The position numbers were made by a program, and so were the translations under genes. 64,000 nucleotides of DNA, taken from positions 39,800,840-39,864,839 of the forward strand of contig CM049322.1 in assembly GCA_026874595.1 (NCBI GenBank), read 5' to 3'. The DNA is from Sipunculus nudus. Lineage: Eukaryota > Annelida > Sipuncula > Golfingiida > Sipunculidae. Shown here piece after piece: positions 48,014-59,193 of this stretch. The notes beneath the pieces are model-generated. The model did no database searches. It was not told the origin of the DNA and saw only the letters and a program-made list of their open reading frames with translations. Each line of letters starts with the position of its first letter. The first letter of the stretch is position 1.

Positions 48014-48195
48014 TAGTAAAACCTATGTAATAAGACCACCCGTGGGTCTTATCAAAAGTGGTCTTGATTCACAGGCGGTCATATTAGACAGGTCACTTAT
48101 GACCAGTGTGGATGCTTTTGGTTCACTCAAGGGTGGTCTTAATAGATAAGTGGTCCTAACAGACAGGTGGTCTTTCAAACATACAGGTTTGTCTG
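48014..48195 (+). mobile_element. 'aagaccacc' MITE, copy 6
   Basis: Starts tagtaaaacctatgtaataa after TA and ends 'aggtttgtctg' before TA. Both terminal repeats retain gaccacc/ggtggtc. 182 bp. Confidence 0.7.
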
Positions 48196-48929
48196 TATTC
48201 ATCAATTCAGTGCAATTTAGTGTATGCAATTCCATTTCATTTCGTTTTCTCTCAGAACAGTTCCAAATTACATAATTTTCCCTCAGAATCTCTACTTCAT
48301 ATCCAGTTCAGTTCAGGATTGACCCAGATGTGCTCCTGCCCAAAATTAGCTGAAGTTGTTCTGTTTGGGAAATGTTTTATGCAGACACACTAGTAAAGAA
48401 TACAGGAGGACAGACAGACAGGCCTGGATGATAATTAAGATGATAAATATTTATCATCAGACAGCACTGATATATTTATTTCGTCACATATTACCCAGGT
48501 GAACCATGGGAAATTAACCATTGAAGAACTGATGCATTGAATTGCAAGCCCTCAATTATATTGTAATCAATTATTAACTTCTGTATCGATTCATTTTTTA
48601 TTATTTTTTTTTGCAATGTCCATCCAGAAGTCCTGTGTGAGCTCTCAAATTTTGTATAGCAGTTCTCGATGTAAAAGTTCTTCATTGTGTATGTGCCCGA
48701 AATCTACTTTAAACGTTTGCTAGTGGAAACCACGCCAGAGGAAGAGCTACAATTTGCATTATATTTGCTCAAATTTACTAACATCCATTTTGGTAAAATA
48801 CCTTTTAATTTTTTTTTCTTATGTAAGAATTGAATCGAGAATTTAATCAAAGGTGTAAAAGAATCAAGAATTAAATCGATGCTAGAGCCCCTCACAGTTC
48901 ACAGGACTACTGGGAATGTTGGATTTTCA
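48196..48929. other. Gene-free, old 'atcgat' repeat at right
   Basis: 48530-48910 holds degenerate 'gatgcattgaatt' and 'ttaaatcgatgc' phrases, and ends 'cccctcacagttcacagg', related to 15328-15410. Probably a decayed DNA transposon. Confidence 0.4.
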
Positions 48930-49200
48930 GTACTGCAAATCTGATGACGAATATAACCATGATGCCAAATTAACGTTGTTAACTTCTTAATTACCTGATC
49001 ACTCGGTATAAAACTGAGCTCCGACAGCCCAAATCAAGGTGTGGGCAATTAATCATGTAACGTGATGCTTATTGGTGATAACCAAAGAAATTAAAGTGGA
49101 GATCAACCCGGTGTAATTGTTATAAATAGGGATATTGGTACTTGTTGTCTGGGAAAATTCTTAATTGCTGCAATTTTGTCATTTGGTTTTATTAGGCTTC
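48930..49200. other. Candidate conserved non-coding island
   Basis: Balanced with many homeodomain-like sites ('cttaattacctg', 'ggcaattaatcatg') and 'cggtataaaactgagctcc'. Non-repetitive. Confidence 0.3.
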
Positions 49201-50232
49201 ATTATAAGGTGACAATAATGTTACAGACTTTTGTGTTTTGTTTATTCATGGTGTATTAACTGTAAAATGATGTAATGAGTTAGCAGATAGACAGTCATAG
49301 GCAGTATTTTACAAAATGAACATTTACTCAGGAACAAGACATAAAATAAAAAAAGCATTCAATATGGGTACGCACACCCCCGAGTGGAAGATGTTGATAT
49401 TGAATTTTAATGAACCCTATGTTATAATATTCCTGGGGACTTTATAACTGAATATTTTAAAAAAGCCCTGGACATCATGGTTTTGCTGTACTTGACTATA
49501 AACACAACAAACAACTCCCCCCCCCCCCCCCCCCCCCCCACCATGATGTATGTTGGACAACTTTCAAGGAAACAGAACGTGGCGTGCATCATTGGCGCCT
49601 GTGACAAAACTGATCACGCTGGACAGATGGTTGTATGGTCATATGCAACCCACAAAATGCTCATTCTGGGGTTATAAACGCTTGGATTTACACCAAAATT
49701 GAACTTCAACAAAACTTTCACAACAACAGCCTATATAATAAATTTTAATAACATCTGTTATACCGTCTCCAGATATCATCCAGACATACATACATACAGC
49801 CTTACATACACACACACACAGAATCAAGTAGAAACAATACCCCTTGCTTAGTGCAGGGCTATTACCGGTATATGACTAACCAGATGTCTGCAGTATATGA
49901 CTAACCACTGGAAATCAAATAAATATCAGGTGCTAAATATATACTTTTTTCTTTTATAAATTAAATATATTTGAATATGTCACTAATATTTTGCCAATGT
50001 GTGTTAGCTAAATTATGCAAATATGTTCTTCAGTTATTCATATCCATGCAATTTAATGATAAAAGGGATTTCTTCACGAAACAAGGTATTAAATATATAA
50101 ACAAAATGTAGTGTTTTCTCTTTAAAACATTATGGTATCTGCCAATATTTCATTCTAATCTGTGTTCTTGCTCATGCATGCAAGGCACAAATGTTTCTTC
50201 TGTGTCTCATCTTTTCTGCTGCTTCTCTTTGT
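49201..50232. other. Gene-free; poly-C run at 49517-49539
   Basis: 23 consecutive C at 49517-49539, then 'accatgatgtatgttggac', which is not an exon by any sign. A short CA tract lies near 49808. Confidence 0.5.
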
Positions 50233-50783
50233 AATACACCTGTCATGTGACAGGAGTATTATGTTATACCTGCCCATCCATCTGTCTGTCCATCCATCCG
50301 TTAACTTTTAATGTTGCCATGATAACTTACAGGGCTTTGATGGATATTCACCAAACTCACCACAAGTGCTTACCAACAGATTATAGCTCCCGAGTTTGAT
50401 TATGGGCAAAATCCATGCATATTTAATAAGGTCACAGGTCACTAGGCTATTTTGTGGTGTTGCCACAATAACTTACAAAAGAATATGAAGGATTTTGGTA
50501 AAACTCATCAGAAATATTATTCAATAAAATATCTCACCTAAGTTTGATTTCCAGCAAAATCCACGCATATGTAATGAGGTCAAAGGTCACCACACTTTGG
50601 AGGCATTTTGGTGACTTAACAAAAATCCTATGGATTTTCATGAAACTTATTCTATATATATATATTTACCAATAGAGTTTCTCACCTAAATTAAATTCCT
50701 CAGCAGATTTCATGCATATTTTATTAGGTCAAAGGTCACAAGACAAAAGACGGCGTATTATGCAGGTTTGCAGTGCTCTTGTA
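50233..50783 (+). mobile_element. Three-unit interspersed repeat, copy B
   Basis: Same order and orientation as 12035-12543: hairpin cctgtc-atgt-gacagg, GTCC-type tract, three units 148-149 bases apart, and end 'cagtgctcttgt'. Each unit keeps a perfect AGGTCA-n-AGGTCA (50429-50441, 50577-50589, 50726-50738). Confidence 0.7.
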
Positions 50784-50818
50784 TGCGTATTGTCATGCAC
50801 CACCAAGATCACACTTCT

Positions 50819-50914
50819 GGTCACACAGTCTTATCATTATAAATAGAGACAGGTGGACTGTATTTACTCACACACAGAACCACATACAGCAATTCATAAA
50901 ACAGGTGCATTTGG
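50819..50914 (+). repeat. Dispersed 90-bp repeat, copy 1
   Basis: Shares 'gtcacacagtctt', 'aggtggactgtatttactca' and 'cataaaacaggtg' with 52842-52930 and 56502-56599. Family unknown. Confidence 0.5.
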
Positions 50915-51693
50915 GATAGTTAGCCCATGTGTCCAGATGGCTTGGCTAGGAAACTTTTATATTCAGCCATAATAAACTAATGGCCTGAGATAATAACATA
51001 ATAATGGAAATGTAAATGTACCTTTTAGTCTGAGAGAAAATAACTCTATACTGTAAATATACTATAAAGACTTTAATTAGGCCAAAAAAGAAAAAAGGTA
51101 TGGTTCTCAGGCATTTTTTTTCAGAAATCAATGCGGACACGGTATTTTATTTTTTAACCCTTTTTTGTATGTTTCTATAAAAATGTCATGATCAGAGAAA
51201 AGCATGAAAATTACAGGATTTTTTTGCTAAACAGGTAAAAGTACTACATAACAAAGAAAATTATATCAAAATTGTAATATTTTATCTTCTTGAAAAAATA
51301 TGTTTGATGCGGGGGGGGGGGGGGGGGAGGTGAAAATTGACGCGGGTGGTGCCTGAGAACCATACCTTTTATTTTTTTTTTGGCCTTATAGTCTTGGTAT
51401 ACCTGTATATCCATTTAAATTCTGTTAGCAGTTAATATCATACATATGTGAACTATTAACAGAACATTTGAAAATAAGATTATTCTATATACCAAGCTTT
51501 AGCTTTGCACTGGGAGATAAATGTAATCAAAACTCCAAGTAAAAAGCATATGAAAACTAACATTAAAATACATATGATAATCCCAAACTTCCATTTCAAT
51601 TTCTTATAACATAAATTCTTGCATCAGACTTGCACTTGGGTACCCAATGATTTAGACTTAAAGGAGATGGACTTGGACTCAATCTTCAGGCAC
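50915..51693. other. Gene-free; poly-G run at 51311-51327
   Basis: 17 consecutive G. Around it, 'ggtatggttctcaggcattt' at 51098 is the inverted form of 'gcctgagaaccatacc' (51351-51366). A 16-base inverted repeat therefore brackets the G run, perhaps an old element about 270 bases long. Confidence 0.45.
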
Positions 51694-51936
51694 TCAGACT
51701 TGGATTTGAGTGGTCTAGACTCGGACTTGGATTTGAGTGGTCTAGACTCGGACTTGGATTTGAGTGGTCTAGACTCGGACTTGGATTTGAGTGGTCTAGA
51801 CTCGGACTTGGATTTGAGTGGTCTAGACTCAGACTTGGATTTGAGTGGTCTAGACTCGGACTTGGATTTGAGTGGTCTAGACTCGGACTTGGATTTGAGT
51901 GGTCTAGACTCGGACTTGGATTTGTGTGGTCTAGAC
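51694..51936 (+). repeat. 27-bp minisatellite, 9 copies
   Basis: Unit tcggacttggatttgagtgg plus 'tctagac'. It is open in three frames because 27 is a multiple of 3 (SDLDLSGLD on plus; serine-rich on minus), so the 120-152 codon frames are artefacts. Units differ at only one or two sites. Confidence 0.95.
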
Positions 51937-52350
51937 TCGGACTTGCACATGGACTTGGATGGTGTGGGCTCAACCACATCACTGACTTTGAGTGAGTTCT
52001 GATGAAACAATAGATGAGGGATGACAGATGCAGTGTTAATCTGAACAAATTGGGAACAATTAGTGGTTGTTATCACCCTCAATTGTTCTGGATAACTATG
52101 TTAGCCAGATGCTGCACCAAACAGATTAACTGTGGCTTCTTACTCTCTTGCAAAAAATCTGTGATCTACAAGGAAAGGCCTGTCTGTCATAAGCCTACAT
52201 ATTCCTGATGGCATCAGAGTTTCATTAATTATATTATTTTAATTATATACCTGGTGAAAATGAAGAAGAAAATAAAGATTTATTAGCATGGTTTAAATGA
52301 CCCAGTAAAGAAAACTGATCTTTTGTAAAGATGTTCATGTCCAGTTGCTC
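51937..52350. other. Gene-free, no feature recognised
   Basis: Flank of the 27-bp array with two truncated unit remnants up to about 51970. Confidence 0.4.
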
Positions 52351-52359
52351 TGTTTGCTG

Positions 52360-52530
52360 CAGTTACTATGGTTGTCATGGTGATAGGGACCATGATGGCT
52401 TTGGTTGTTATACACCTTTGATGGTTGCCATGGATCATGTGGTAACCAGTGTTGTCATGGTAAACGTAATCTTTGCTGACAGTGATGCCATTGCTATATG
52501 AGTGGTTGCCACAGTGCTGATTGTGGTGGC
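52360..52530 (+). repeat. Decayed 'gttgycatgg' tandem repeat
   Basis: Repeated gttgtcatgg, gttgccatgg and 'gtggttgcc' at spacings of 10-50 bases. The 94-codon minus frame here reflects this. Confidence 0.45.
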
Positions 52531-53379
52531 AATTTAATTTTGCAGTTTTATTATAATCTTCAACCAATATGAAGTTATAAAAGTTGTTAATTAAAATGTT
52601 GATTAAAGGGGTCCAATCACCTTTAAAGTTTTGAAACCATTTGCTTACTTCTGTAAACGAGTGTTAAAAATAGTAAAGGGGGCTCGATCACAGCTGTCCA
52701 CATAAACACAGCCCGTGGAGCCTTGTGCATCCCGGGGCCACAACACGTGACAATCAGGAGATGCCCTGACTTAGTCCAAAAATTAAAATACATGTTCCTA
52801 CTGACTGAAACACCGCATCATGTGGCTCACAATCGGATTTCCGGTCACGCAGTCTTGTTATGGTAGAAGGACACAAGTGGACTGTGTTTACCAACATGCA
52901 GAGCCATAACAATGTGTAAAACAGCCGTATGTGAGGTTGTGAGACTTTGTGCCATGGTTTTTTTTTTTTAATACTTTTTTATAAAGCGAAACTGAACTGT
53001 TGGTGTGAAAGAATATGCATAATATTGCTCCTGATTCTGTCCCTTTAAACAGATGATGACAATTAATCTAACAAGTAACAAGTGAGGTAGAATTATTTAA
53101 CATAAATGGACACAGTGAAAATTAAAATATATTTATATGCTAGGGTGCCAAATAGCTGTAACCAGGTAACATTGCAATCATTCTCATGAAGAAAAACAAT
53201 GGGGAAAGGTGTGAAAATAAAACAAAAGTACTTCAGATATATCTTGTTTCTGGTCACAGCAGAGCTGATAATCCAGCTAGCTCACAGTCAGCATTCTAAC
53301 TGAGCAATCATATCTAATCTTCAAGATATGTCATAACTATTGTGTAGCAAACACTGATCCATGGGTAACCATAGTAATC
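52531..53379. other. Gene-free, holds dispersed repeat copy 2
   Basis: 52842-52930 is copy 2 of the 90-bp dispersed repeat ('gtcacgcagtcttgttat', 'agtggactgtgtttacc'). The rest is unremarkable. Confidence 0.45.
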
Positions 53380-53640
53380 ATTCTAGGGGACCTGGGCAGA
53401 CCTGCCACTTGGTAATCCGGCCGCCTGACACCAGGTCAGAGAGTCACGTTGTGTATTGGCAGTGCTGTGGATCAGATGAATTTGAGGCCACGGTATTCCG
53501 TTAGATGGCAAGATATAATATCGTCAACTCTGTATTTTAATAAATTTTCCTCTCCTAAGTTATGATGGAATGTCTCATGCACCAGCGTTTTTGTGGCATA
53601 CCAATATAAGACCGGAGGCATACAGCCCTAGGGTTTCCAG
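53380..53640. other. Candidate conserved non-coding island
   Basis: Balanced, unique DNA ('aatccggccgcctgacacca', 'gcgtttttgtggcata'). No coding frame. Confidence 0.25.
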
Positions 53641-53870
53641 ACATTTGGCTTCAGGGCTGATAAGACTTGGTTCAATTTACTTGTTGCCTGAATGAATATA
53701 GAAATTTGAACTTTTTATCAAATAATATAATTTCCTCCAAACTCCTGTCCCACAAAGTGCAGTACTTTCCATGATTTTGAATTCATTGAATTTTATGGAC
53801 AGTCTTAACAATCCCAATAAATATTAATATTAGCATTTTGCAGCAAAAAAAAAATATAAATCTTTAACCT

Positions 53871-53887
53871 TGACCTAGCCTTGACCT
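53871..53887 (-). promoter_or_regulatory. DR5-type half-site pair
   Basis: TGACCT-agcct-TGACCT: two perfect half-sites with a 5-base spacer, the RAR-type arrangement, in an 'accttgacc'-rich stretch that is probably an old repeat. Confidence 0.3.
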
Positions 53888-54139
53888 TGAACTGGCCTAA
53901 TTTTGCAACTACATGACCTTAGTTTTTTGCTTTGAATAAGTGAACTAGATGCTTCCTATAATTTATATTTTGTTTCTCAAAATTCTCCAAGCCATCAGTT
54001 TCCAGCAAGGAACTTTCAAAGGGACTGACATTTGTTGATGAAATTGGGTACTAGTTATGATGTTGGGAATGGGATAACAAAAAGTTTATCAAATTGTGGT
54101 TAAGATTTGGTTATAAATCTGCAGCACTGATGATGGTGT

Positions 54140-54900
54140 GTGCTTCCTAACAGTTGTCTCATTATATAATTGTCGATGGCTGCAACATCTCGAAGTCATT
54201 TGTTGTGTGTTTTGTGATGAATCCAGAACGGTATGTCACGGTAGCAAGACCTGAAGTGAGGAATCAAAATATTACGACATTGATGATAACATGTCCTCGT
54301 TTAATGGGAATGCTGGGATTGCATTGGAGACCAACAGGCCGCCTCACCTCATAGTCCCCGTTCTCACATGGGACATTAAAGTGCTCGACATCATGGGAAG
54401 CCAGGCAACTCAGATTCTTGCAGTCGCTGGACATATGAAGCCATGCAGCCCTTGTATCTGCAAAACAGCGAGGCTGCTGCACTTGTGCCGATCAGTTGAG
54501 GGTGCTAAGAGGATGGGGGTCCCATAATTACATTTGATTGCCTGGATCACGGTGTGACCCATCCAAGAGCTTCTGGCTTCATGGACCTGTATTGATTTTT
54601 ACAAGGGAGAGCTGCAGTTGGCGTTGACACAGGTTGCTGGAATGTCAGCTCCTTGCCAGAAATATTTGTACTTCTCAAAATTTCTCAGAGAATTACCACT
54701 GGATTTGCCACCTAACGTCACTGCCACACTGGGTTCTACCTGTTTCTGAGCTTTGCCGGTAAGTTTTATGGTTGTTTATACACTGGGATGACAACACGAG
54801 TGTGGTTTGTGATTACGTCCCCCGTGACACATACCATAACATTAGCTGTGGGTTCATCTCCGGGTAAACCGTCACACTCACAGTGATCTACAGAGTATTC
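54140..54900. other. Large GC-richer unique island
   Basis: About 760 bases of balanced, non-repetitive DNA with overlapping frames on both strands. It is either a conserved non-coding element cluster or the place where a real exon hides (see 54348-54457). Confidence 0.35.
54348..54457 (-). CDS. Possible internal exon, hypothetical
   Basis: On the minus strand a 110-base open segment is preceded by ttttgcag and followed by gtgagg, both good splice consensus. It would encode about 36 residues with three cysteines (pattern DCKNLSC ... NVPCENGDYE), with a phase-1 intron before and phase 0 after. The frame is open beyond both borders (54264-54482), so openness is not strong evidence. I do not recognise the protein. 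Chance is a realistic alternative. Confidence 0.18.
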
Positions 54901-56329
54901 TCTCATATTCAACTGTCAGTGTGAACTCTTCTGATTTTTTTCCTCAAACACAGTTTAACTTACATAGGTGAAATATACTTATCTATAAACATTGAATCAG
55001 TGCATATATGTATATGAATATATGTATTCTGATTAGGATTTCAGGAAACTGTTCACACCTTGGTAACAAGAGTATTTTTTTATCAACATGCAGCCATTGT
55101 TTTTTTTAATAAAAAAAAAATGGTCCATGACCAACAGGTGCATTGTGTGCAAATTAAATAAAGCCATACTTTTGATTCTCAATTCATATGTATCATGCAT
55201 TGAGGTAGATATAATGTACAAATCATTACCTGTTGTTGAAGATCTTGAATTCAAATCCATTTTTTTTTCGTAAATGATTTCAAAATATTTCCCTTAACAG
55301 GTTTTGGGAAACTGAGCTAGGGGTTAACTTTTCAAACAGGGGGACCTTTACGTACATACCCTAAAAATGTTTTGGAACTCCTGGATGGGGAGGGGTCTAA
55401 ATATAAATTCAGGGAAAAAAAACAATGTGCATAAAATTAAATTTCTCCTAGCAATTAAGTGGGGTGGGGGGCAATAAACCCAAGACACCCCCATCCCCAA
55501 AGGCTAGGTTCAACTAGAGCTGACTTTCACCTCATAAGTTTAGTTTCTGAAACTGAAGACATTTTGCTTTTTGAGTTTTTTTTCACAATATAATAAACAG
55601 GAAATTCTGTTTCAGAAAAAAATATATAAAAGTGTCTTATGTAGAAAACCTGTTTAAGAAAAAAAAAACAATAGAAAAGTATCTTATGTATGTAGGGAAT
55701 TGATGAAGAAGCACATGAGCAGATAAAAAATAATATATATGGGCCTACGCAGAAAATCAAATCTTGATTTGATAATCAATTATGTCCCTATGACATATTT
55801 GTCATTTCAATGGAAGATGGCCTGAGTGTAAATAAAAGATTAAATCCTCTCGTGAAATAAAAAGTATTGTATACTCAACCTTAATTATTGAATGTCAATT
55901 ACTCGTACATGATTATCATGAACGTATGAATGATTGCTTAATCTAGAATATGTCAGACTGCCTATATTTACTTGATAACAATAGCTGTGTCAAATCAATA
56001 AAAAAAAACATTCTTTTGAAAAATAATAAAAAAAGGACCATTAATTAAGATGTTACCCCAGGGGTAGGGTAGGGGGTGTGGAGGGGTTGTAAAGACCACT
56101 GGCAAGTTCAGTGTGTCAATGTTTCTGGATGGGAAGAGCTAAAATGTGGGGGCTTGATAATCTGATATCACTGACAATTTCAATCTCATCTGACTTTACA
56201 GTTAATTAGCCTTCCATGTCTTTCTGGCTTAAATCAGATACCTGTGACACCTAAAACCCAGGCAGCCATGATAGCTATAGGTACCAGACCTATTTGTTCT
56301 ACATTTACCCACCACCTATGACCAGTATC
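54901..56329. other. Gene-free, no feature recognised
   Basis: AT-rich. G-rich patches at 55385-55396, 55460-55475 and 56060-56085 look like remains of homopolymer-rich elements. Confidence 0.4.
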
Positions 56330-56334
56330 CATTC

Positions 56335-56480
56335 ACCTCTGCATGGGTGGAGATGGTGCAACCCTGTGGTTAAGACTTTGGCCAGCAATGGACCACAGTC
56401 AGAACAGAACTTGAACCCACAACCTTGCGGTCTTGAGACCATCCCACTAACCATTATGCCACAGGCATCAGTAGTAGTTA
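56335..56480 (-). mobile_element. tRNA-like SINE head
   Basis: On the minus strand ggcataatggttagtggg (56460-56443) matches an A box and ggttcaagttc (56417-56407) a B box at tRNA-like spacing, with a GC-rich anticodon-arm-like stretch between. The acceptor stem is not preserved, so it is a SINE or tRNA pseudogene rather than a tRNA gene. Confidence 0.6.
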
Positions 56481-56501
56481 TCTTGATCTCATAAGACTGA
56501 A

Positions 56502-56599
56502 GGTGACAGTCTTGTACGGTTAACACACACATGAACTATGCATGTTTACTTACATAAACCATAACAATGTATAAAACAGGTGGAATGGGATAGTAAGTG
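56502..56599 (+). repeat. Dispersed 90-bp repeat, copy 3
   Basis: 'gtgacagtcttgtacggtta', 'catgtttacttac' and 'cataacaatgtataaaacag' parallel the copies at 50819 and 52842. Confidence 0.5.
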
Positions 56600-57170
56600 A
56601 GTGGATTGTGCCTGGGATAGCTAATAACATGAGATCAAAACACATATTATTGCATATGTTTTTGTACTTTAAAAAAAATACCCATACATCACCTTGCACA
56701 CTCTTGTAAAAGACACAGAAAAATTTACATTTTCAAAATATTATCAGTTGGTAAAAAGCCACACCTTATGACTGATGATTATTGATGGAGTTTGACGTAC
56801 CCGCTGACATGCGCCTTTGGCATTACGATGCAGTAATTAAGTGCAATCATGTGTCATAGCATCCCTTTGTGTCTCACTGTTCTCAGCATCATGCAGATTA
56901 ACTCTCTCGTGATCCATCGATATGTTTTTCCTGTCTTCTATGAAGCGGTTTGTCAATAATCAAGGGGTAAGCAGTACATTTAGGGATCAGTTCAATGAAC
57001 TTGTGAGGAAATAAGTTCAACAGGTCTTAAACGTCAATGGTGTGGGTCTTTATTTAGACTTTCATTTAGTGGTCTATAATGGTTGTGGCATCCCTTGAGG
57101 GTGTGGAAATGTCAACCATTGTACATGTAACCGGACACATTAAAAGAGTTCCTACTGGCATTGCGAGTGA
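56600..57170. other. Gene-free, no feature recognised
   Basis: Mixed-composition DNA. Nothing recognised. Confidence 0.35.
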
Positions 57171-57173
57171 AGC

Positions 57174-57273
57174 TTGCTTTATTGGCAAAAGGCTTGCAGA
57201 ACATCTGACTTGTGTGTCACAGGTAACAGGTTAGAATCCACATTCAGCCCTGTTTCTGTTTCATCTGTTACAA
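57174..57273 (+). repeat. tRNA-derived repeat, copy 1
   Basis: 'cttgcagaacatctgacttg', 'ggttagaatccac' and 'ttcatctgttaca' align with copy 2 at 57409-57508. The B-box position is weakened (ggttagaatcc). Confidence 0.55.
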
Positions 57274-57408
57274 TGGTGGCAGCAGTGGGATCTAGAAAGA
57301 TGGCGGTGTGACTTCCTTGTGTGTGACCCCTTGCATAGTGCCCTATGTTCTGTGGACAGAATGTTCCCAAAGAGGAGGTATTTTAATTGGACACATAGGA
57401 CGCTTAAA

Positions 57409-57508
57409 TTGCTTTATTTGCAAAGCTTGTAGAACATCTGACTTGTGTGTGGCAGGTTATTGGTTCAAATCCACATCTGGCTTAATTGTTTCTATTTCAC
57501 CTGTTACA
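57409..57508 (+). repeat. tRNA-derived repeat, copy 2
   Basis: 'cttgtagaacatctgacttg' resembles a tRNA D-arm and anticodon arm. ggttcaaatcc at 57462-57472 is an exact B-box match. Two direct copies 235 bases apart suggest a SINE that inserted or duplicated locally. Confidence 0.6.
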
Positions 57509-59193
57509 TACAGATATGCTTCAATTTTGTGTGATGAAACTATTAAATTTCAGTGTTAAAACTAATCTCCAAGTGAACATTGGAAGTGAACTATGTAGTA
57601 ATAGAGAATTGGCTGTTGAGTATACAAAATAGGTATAACACACATACATAAACACTAAGTGCAAATCTGTCACTTATTTATAATATTATGCCTAGCCATA
57701 TTGGCGGACTGTTTGCAAACACTAAGGGAAAAAATAATGAAAAAGAAGAAGAACAACAAACTTTAATCAGTGGGTTTCCACTCCATAGGACCTAAGAAAG
57801 TCCACCCTGAAAATTGTTGACTCAAATAATCAAAATGACTAAAAAAAATAAGGCTCCCTTTGTGTGCATGAGGAAGGCTGAAATATCTGGTGTCCGGAGG
57901 CACTTTGGGGTACATTTTATGTACACAAGTTCAGGGTAAGGTACCTGAAGGACCTTGGTTCAATCCAAAAAGCAAAGAAATACCTTCTAAGGAGAACCTC
58001 TGATAATCAGTCTAGTGTCTGAAGGAATAGTTCCCAATTTCAGGAGTTTTCTTAGCCCCAAGTTTATGAAATCTGAAAAAAAATCAAATTCAAGGTACTT
58101 TAGTCACTTTCCACAATGTGTATTATTACTAGTGATGTGCCAATTAAATGATTATATCTGTGATTTGTCTTATTCTTTCATAATTGATTAAATTGATTGC
58201 ATTCTTGCATAATCGATCACAAACAGTTATGTATGCACATGCAAAGAAGTCATATTATCAAGATAAAATATTCTTATTCTGTCAGGGATAAAAGAAAGAT
58301 GGGTATAAAACAGTTTACAGCATTAAAACTTAACCTCAGGCAACCCGGCCATTGGCCTTATTTTCAGCATGATGTACAATTCCATACAGCATATTTTATT
58401 ATAATGTAGATGGTATGTAAAATAATCATCAGGTTTTTATCTTTCAGCCATTGAATATGATATATAATTTTACAACTGATTCCTACAACTAATTACTACC
58501 TGCTGCTACCAGTTCATTCATTATAGACTGAATACCAAAGTTTCTATGAAACCAACCCATCTTAGGAACAAACCCAGTATCTCTTCCTACCTAGCTGTTG
58601 TATGTATTGCTTAATTTAGTTTTGTCTGTTGCTAAATACATTCCACATATGTCTGTTTACTGTAGTGAGACCTTGTGACCTGGCAGGCAGAGGTCTGTTG
58701 CGCCTGTTAATAAATTTGCAGTCAAGGAAGAACAATTAACAGGGTGCAAACAACTGCAAAAAAAGCAAGCATAAAATAGCTTAATAAATCTTCAGTCAGT
58801 CAGCAATAAGAAATTAATAATATTTGTTACTGTTGGTCATTATCTTCATTTATAATACAAGGAGACTAAGTTTTTGCTTTCTTTCATGCTGTTGATTTTG
58901 CCTGGTACAAGTTTATTTCTACTGTATATATAGGCATAAGGAATTAAATAAGTGGTTTCGGGACAAAATCTTGGCAGATACTATTTTATTTCTTAGAGAC
59001 AAATGTCTTAAAAATAGGGCTAGAGTAAAAAGGGACAGAGAACATGGTTTTCAATCCTTTGCAAATACCATTATTTAAAAACAATAACATAATGAAATCA
59101 AGTCACAAATATTTTACTGGTTTAGATTATTATAAGGACTACATCACTATAGATTAGTGTGATTACATTTTGAGTTCAAACAATCATGTTACA
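57509..59193. other. Gene-free; weak 'atcgatt' repeat near 58130
   Basis: 58130-58215 ('gtgatgtgccaattaa', 'attgattaaattgatt', 'ataatcgatcac') resembles a decayed hAT-type end. Otherwise no feature. Confidence 0.4.

Noticed and set aside
49422-49677. Glycine- or proline-rich frames near 49.5 kb
   Set aside because: Produced by a 23-C run; no splice or start context.
51619-52082. 127-152 codon acidic or serine-rich frames
   Set aside because: Generated by the 27-base tandem unit, which lacks stops in three frames.
56407-56460. Functional tRNA gene on the minus strand
   Set aside because: A and B boxes are present but there is no closing acceptor stem; it fits a SINE head better.
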